Part shown: in pieces, positions 5,329 to 7,319 of the stretch
Layout: each line of letters begins with the position of its first letter
How positions within the stretch are numbered: position 1 is the stretch's first letter
Origin: Pontimonas sp964350865
GTDB lineage: Bacteria; Actinomycetota; Actinomycetes; Actinomycetales; Microbacteriaceae
Length of the DNA stretch: 7,319 nucleotides
Reading direction: 5' to 3'
Assembly: GCA_964350865.1 (NCBI GenBank)
Contig: CAYGLJ010000044.1
Coordinates: forward strand, 1 to 7,319
Position numbers and translations under genes: made by a program
Notes under the pieces: model-generated
What the model saw: the letters and a program-made list of their open reading frames with translations, nothing else
Told to the model about the DNA's origin: nothing
Databases searched by the model: none

Positions 5329-5720
5329 GGAGCGGACTCTCCGACTTTCTCCCACATCTTCGCGACTACCCACCACTGGCCATCAAGGTAGGAGAGGTTG
5401 AGATAGTCCTGCATGACTCCACCAAACATCTCTAACTGCATTTTGAGAAGCGCCAAGGTCGGAGAAATCTGGTCGAAAGCCAGGACAACATCGCGACGAG
5501 GGTTACCCAATTCAGCGGGAGATTCGCGAGCCATGACAGCATCCCGATACATCGCGCAGGGCCGAATGTTTAGTTCACCATCGACGACTCCATAGAGGAC
5601 AGAGTCTTTGTGGAAGACCCGGTCAAAGACCTCCATGTCTTGGTGATGCATAAGGTCGAAATAGTCCTCCACAAGTCGCTGAATGTCGGCAGGAATCTCT
5701 GGGTTTGTCTGCAGTGTCAT
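5325..5720 (-). CDS. NTF2-like (putative lumazine-binding type) small protein
   Basis: The 131-residue protein has the layout of the SnoaL/NTF2-like fold. An N-terminal helix IQRLVEDYFDLMHHQDMEVFDRVF (13-36, given with one conserved acidic face) leads to a VLYGVVDGEL hairpin (41-50). The sheet that follows ends in ALLKMQLEMFGGVMQDYLNL (90-109) and the closing DGQWWVVAKMW (113-123). This ending resembles the lumazine-binding-like subfamily. These proteins are cup-shaped small-molecule binders or enzymes, and most have no known substrate, so I assign none. An ATG at 5891 would add 57 residues that lack family resemblance and run into the transporter start. The ATG at 5720 is preferred, with TACTCT (5733-5728) seven bases upstream and no ribosome binding site. 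It is divergent from the SulP gene. Confidence 0.82.
   Translation of the reverse strand: MTLQTNPEIPADIQRLVEDYFDLMHHQDMEVFDRVFHKDSVLYGVVDGELNIRPCAMYRDAVMARESPAELGNPRRDVVLAFDQISPTLALLKMQLEMFGGVMQDYLNLSYLDGQWWVVAKMWEKVGESAP
5328..5353. terminator. Weak hairpin near the second convergent junction
   Basis: GGGAG (5328-5332) pairs with CTCCC (5349-5353), and CGGA (5333-5336) with TCCG (5340-5343) around a CTC loop. A 5-base bulge lies on the right side. No U-run follows. It is inside the end of the NTF2-like gene, just past the exporter stop, and is only a tentative terminator. Confidence 0.18.
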
Positions 5721-5727
5721 GTGTTCG

Positions 5728-5733
5728 AGAGTA
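5728..5733 (-). promoter_or_regulatory. Candidate leaderless -10 box of the NTF2-like gene
   Basis: TACTCT (TANNNT) ends seven bases before the ATG at 5720. No ribosome binding site or convincing -35 is seen. The spacing matches the other leaderless candidates in the window to within one base. Confidence 0.35.
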
Positions 5734-5818
5734 CCTAAACCAAGGCCGTCCCCTAGGGTGGAAACTACTGCGAGGTGTGGTTCCTTATCTCTCTCGCCAT
5801 CTGCGGCACGGTGGAGTG

Positions 5819-5865
5819 CCTGTCTGAAGCAGCAATTCAGTTCCTTACTTCCCTCACAAGACAGG
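5819..5865 (+). promoter_or_regulatory. Possible 5' leader stem-loop before the SulP gene
   Basis: CCTGTCT (5819-5825) can pair perfectly with AGACAGG (5859-5865), whose AGG is part of the only ribosome-binding-like bases (AGGTG, 5863-5867) before the ATG. A smaller stem, CTGAA/TTCAG (5824-5840), competes at its base, and GGCAC/GTGCC (5805-5820) lies just upstream. If transcribed, the structure would hide the ribosome site. No promoter could be placed with confidence, so it may lie partly outside the RNA. Confidence 0.25.
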
Positions 5866-5871
5866 TGTCCT

Positions 5872-7319
5872 ATGACTGTTGTTACGCCCATTCCCGAGCC
5901 CGCTGACCGCTACCGCATTGAACCCACGGTGTGGCAGGCTCTCCGATCGCCTCGCCTTTTGACCCGCGAAGTTCTTGCTGGTCTCGTTGTAGCGCTCGCG
6001 CTCATTCCGGAAGCTATTGCGTTTTCGATCATCGCCGGGGTTGACCCTCGCGTGGGCCTTTTTTCCTCGTTCGTGATGGCAGTGTCCATCGCTTTCCTCG
6101 GTGGTCGACCCGCAATGATTACCGCAGCGACAGGCGCTGTCGCCTTGGTAATCGCGCCAGTAGCCCGTGAATATGGGCTTGATTACTTTCTTGCCACAGT
6201 CATCCTCGGCGGGATTTTCCAGGTGCTGATGGCCCTACTGGGCGTGGCCAAGCTCATGCGCTTCATTCCGCGCTCGGTCATGGTCGGGTTTGTGAACGCT
6301 CTCGCGATTCTGATCTTTACCTCGCAGTTGCCACAACTCGTTGGTGTCCCGTGGATGGTCTATCCCCTGGTGGGTGCCGGCTTGGTCATTATGTATGTGA
6401 TGCCGCGCTTCACCAAGGTCATTCCCGCTCCTCTGGTCTCCATAGTTCTTGTCACTGCAGCCGCTGCGGTCTGGGGGCTCACAGTCCCCACTGTCGGGGA
6501 CCAGGGAGAGCTTCCGGGATCTTTCCCCATCTTCTTCTTCCCTGATGTTCCCTTTACTTGGGAGACGCTTCAGATCATTGCCCCTTTCGCTCTGGCGATG
6601 GCAGTTGTAGGGCTCTTAGAGTCACTCCTGACAGCGAAGCTAGTGGATGACATCACCGACACCCACTCCCGGAAAACGCGAGAAGCTTTCGGCCAAGGCG
6701 GCGCAAACATCTTGTCGGGGCTTTTTGGAGGCATGGGTGGTTGCGCCATGATCGGCCAGACCATGATTAACGTCAAGGCCTCAGGCGCTAGGACACGCAT
6801 CTCTACCTTTTTAGCCGGTGTCTTCTTGCTCATTCTTGTGGTGTCTCTTGGCGACATCGTGGCCATCATCCCGATGGCCGCCCTTGTCGCCGTCATGATT
6901 GTGGTCTCAGTAGCCACGTTTGACTGGCACAGCATTGCCCCTTCGACTATCCGCACCCTGCCCAAGAGCGAAATGTTCGTCATGCTGACGACAGTGGCAA
7001 TTACTGTGTGGACGCACAACCTCGCCATCGGTGTAGGAGTGGGGGTTCTCGTGGCCATGGTGATGTTTGCCCGCCGTGTTGCCCACTTCACCAGCGTGAC
7101 TCGTGAAGAAAAGGACATGGGAGGTGCGCCGAGCGTCCGCTACACCGTGGTGGGTGAGCTCTTCTTCGCTTCTAGTAACGACCTCACTACTCAGTTTGAA
7201 TATTCCCGAGACCCCGACCATGTCGTCATCGACCTGTCCCAATCACACATATGGGACGCCTCAACCGTGGTGTCCTTGGATGCAATTGAGACGAAATATC
7301 AGCGCTATGGGAAGAAAGT
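5872..7319 (+). CDS. SulP-family inorganic anion transporter with STAS domain (3' end cut by window)
   Basis: The frame stays open to the right edge, giving 482 residues so far. The SulP/SLC26 transmembrane domain runs from about 33 to 402. It opens with the consensus ALALIPEAIAFSIIAGVDP (41-59), continues with GGRPAMITAATGAVAL (77-92) and FVNALAILIFTSQLPQL (140-156), and has the late signature GLFGGMGGCAMIGQTMINV (283-301). That Gly-Cys-Ala-Met version is typical of the bacterial YbaR-like subgroup. A cytoplasmic STAS domain starts near 421 and includes VVIDLSQSHIWDASTVVSL (451-469), where the Asp-Ala-Ser aligns with the usual phospho-site loop. The protein is probably a few residues to a few tens short of its end. 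Family members move sulfate, bicarbonate or other anions, and the sequence does not say which. The start is ATG 5872 with a weak AGGTG four bases upstream. Confidence 0.94.
   Translation, partial: MTVVTPIPEPADRYRIEPTVWQALRSPRLLTREVLAGLVVALALIPEAIAFSIIAGVDPRVGLFSSFVMAVSIAFLGGRPAMITAATGAVALVIAPVAREYGLDYFLATVILGGIFQVLMALLGVAKLMRFIPRSVMVGFVNALAILIFTSQLPQLVGVPWMVYPLVGAGLVIMYVMPRFTKVIPAPLVSIVLVTAAAAVWGLTVPTVGDQGELPGSFPIFFFPDVPFTWETLQIIAPFALAMAVVGLLESLLTAKLVDDITDTHSRKTREAFGQGGANILSGLFGGMGGCAMIGQTMINVKASGARTRISTFLAGVFLLILVVSLGDIVAIIPMAALVAVMIVVSVATFDWHSIAPSTIRTLPKSEMFVMLTTVAITVWTHNLAIGVGVGVLVAMVMFARRVAHFTSVTREEKDMGGAPSVRYTVVGELFFASSNDLTTQFEYSRDPDHVVIDLSQSHIWDASTVVSLDAIETKYQRYGKK

Larger units (their letters stand above)
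5721..5871. other. Divergent intergenic region between NTF2-like and SulP genes
   Basis: These 151 bases should hold both promoters. They contain the 8-base palindrome CCCTAGGG (5751-5758), a direct repeat of GTTCCTTA exactly 60 bases apart (5780-5787 and 5840-5847), AGGTGT twice (5773-5778 and 5863-5868), and the stem-loops listed separately. No small gene with a credible start was seen. Confidence 0.6.

Noticed and set aside
5721..5891. N-terminal extension of the NTF2-like protein to an ATG at 5891
   Set aside because: The extra 57 residues do not resemble the family, cross the whole divergent promoter region and overlap the SulP start.
6570..7118. Minus-strand frame of 182 codons inside the SulP gene
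   Set aside because: Antisense to a strong SulP sequence; Met/Thr/Ala repeats are the reverse reading of hydrophobic codons.
1..7319. Mobile element, CRISPR array, tRNA or rRNA, or toxin-antitoxin pair
   Set aside because: No transposase, integrase, terminal inverted repeats, regularly spaced repeats, cloverleaf or small paired genes were found in a read of both strands.

Overview
The window is ordinary chromosomal DNA of moderate GC. It probably comes from an actinobacterium with a compact genome; a small-genome aquatic Microbacteriaceae-like lineage is my best guess, made from gene style and not from any search. The pointers are an IclR regulator of actinobacterial type, GTG starts, several genes that seem to begin directly at a TANNNT -10 box with no ribosome binding site (the leaderless pattern common in Actinobacteria), very short intergenic gaps, and two convergent gene pairs whose stop codons overlap. 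I see no mobile element, CRISPR array, tRNA or rRNA, and no stretch over 300 bases without a gene.

Left part (1-1714, minus strand): an osmoprotectant ABC importer operon of the OpuC/ProU kind, read right to left. A glycine betaine/choline-type lipoprotein (749-1714) is followed by a permease (32-688) and the first 11 codons of an ATPase (1-35) that runs off the left edge. A perfect 27-base palindrome lies between binding protein and permease. Divergent from the operon, across a 105-base gap, is an IclR-family regulator (1820-2656), the obvious candidate for local control. Nine bases after it comes a 332-residue, eight-helix membrane protein of unknown function (2666-3664) that looks like an internal duplication of a four-helix unit.

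Middle part (3661-5328): two small-molecule exporters transcribed divergently, an EamA/DMT transporter (3661-4581, minus) and a LysE/RhtB-type exporter (4699-5328, plus). The DMT gene ends tail to tail with the unknown membrane gene, and the exporter ends tail to tail with the next gene. Both junctions share the same TTAG stop overlap.

Right part (5325-7319): a small NTF2-like protein (5325-5720, minus) is divergent from a SulP-family anion transporter with a STAS domain (5872 to the right edge, plus). The transporter is cut by the window end within its STAS domain.

Six of the eight proteins are membrane or surface transport parts or integral membrane proteins. I found no convincing new multi-gene system. 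The observations most worth a second look are the recurring leaderless geometry, two identical CCTAGACT promoter cores each inside an inverted repeat, the intra-operon palindrome, the stop-codon overlaps, and the duplicated orphan membrane protein.
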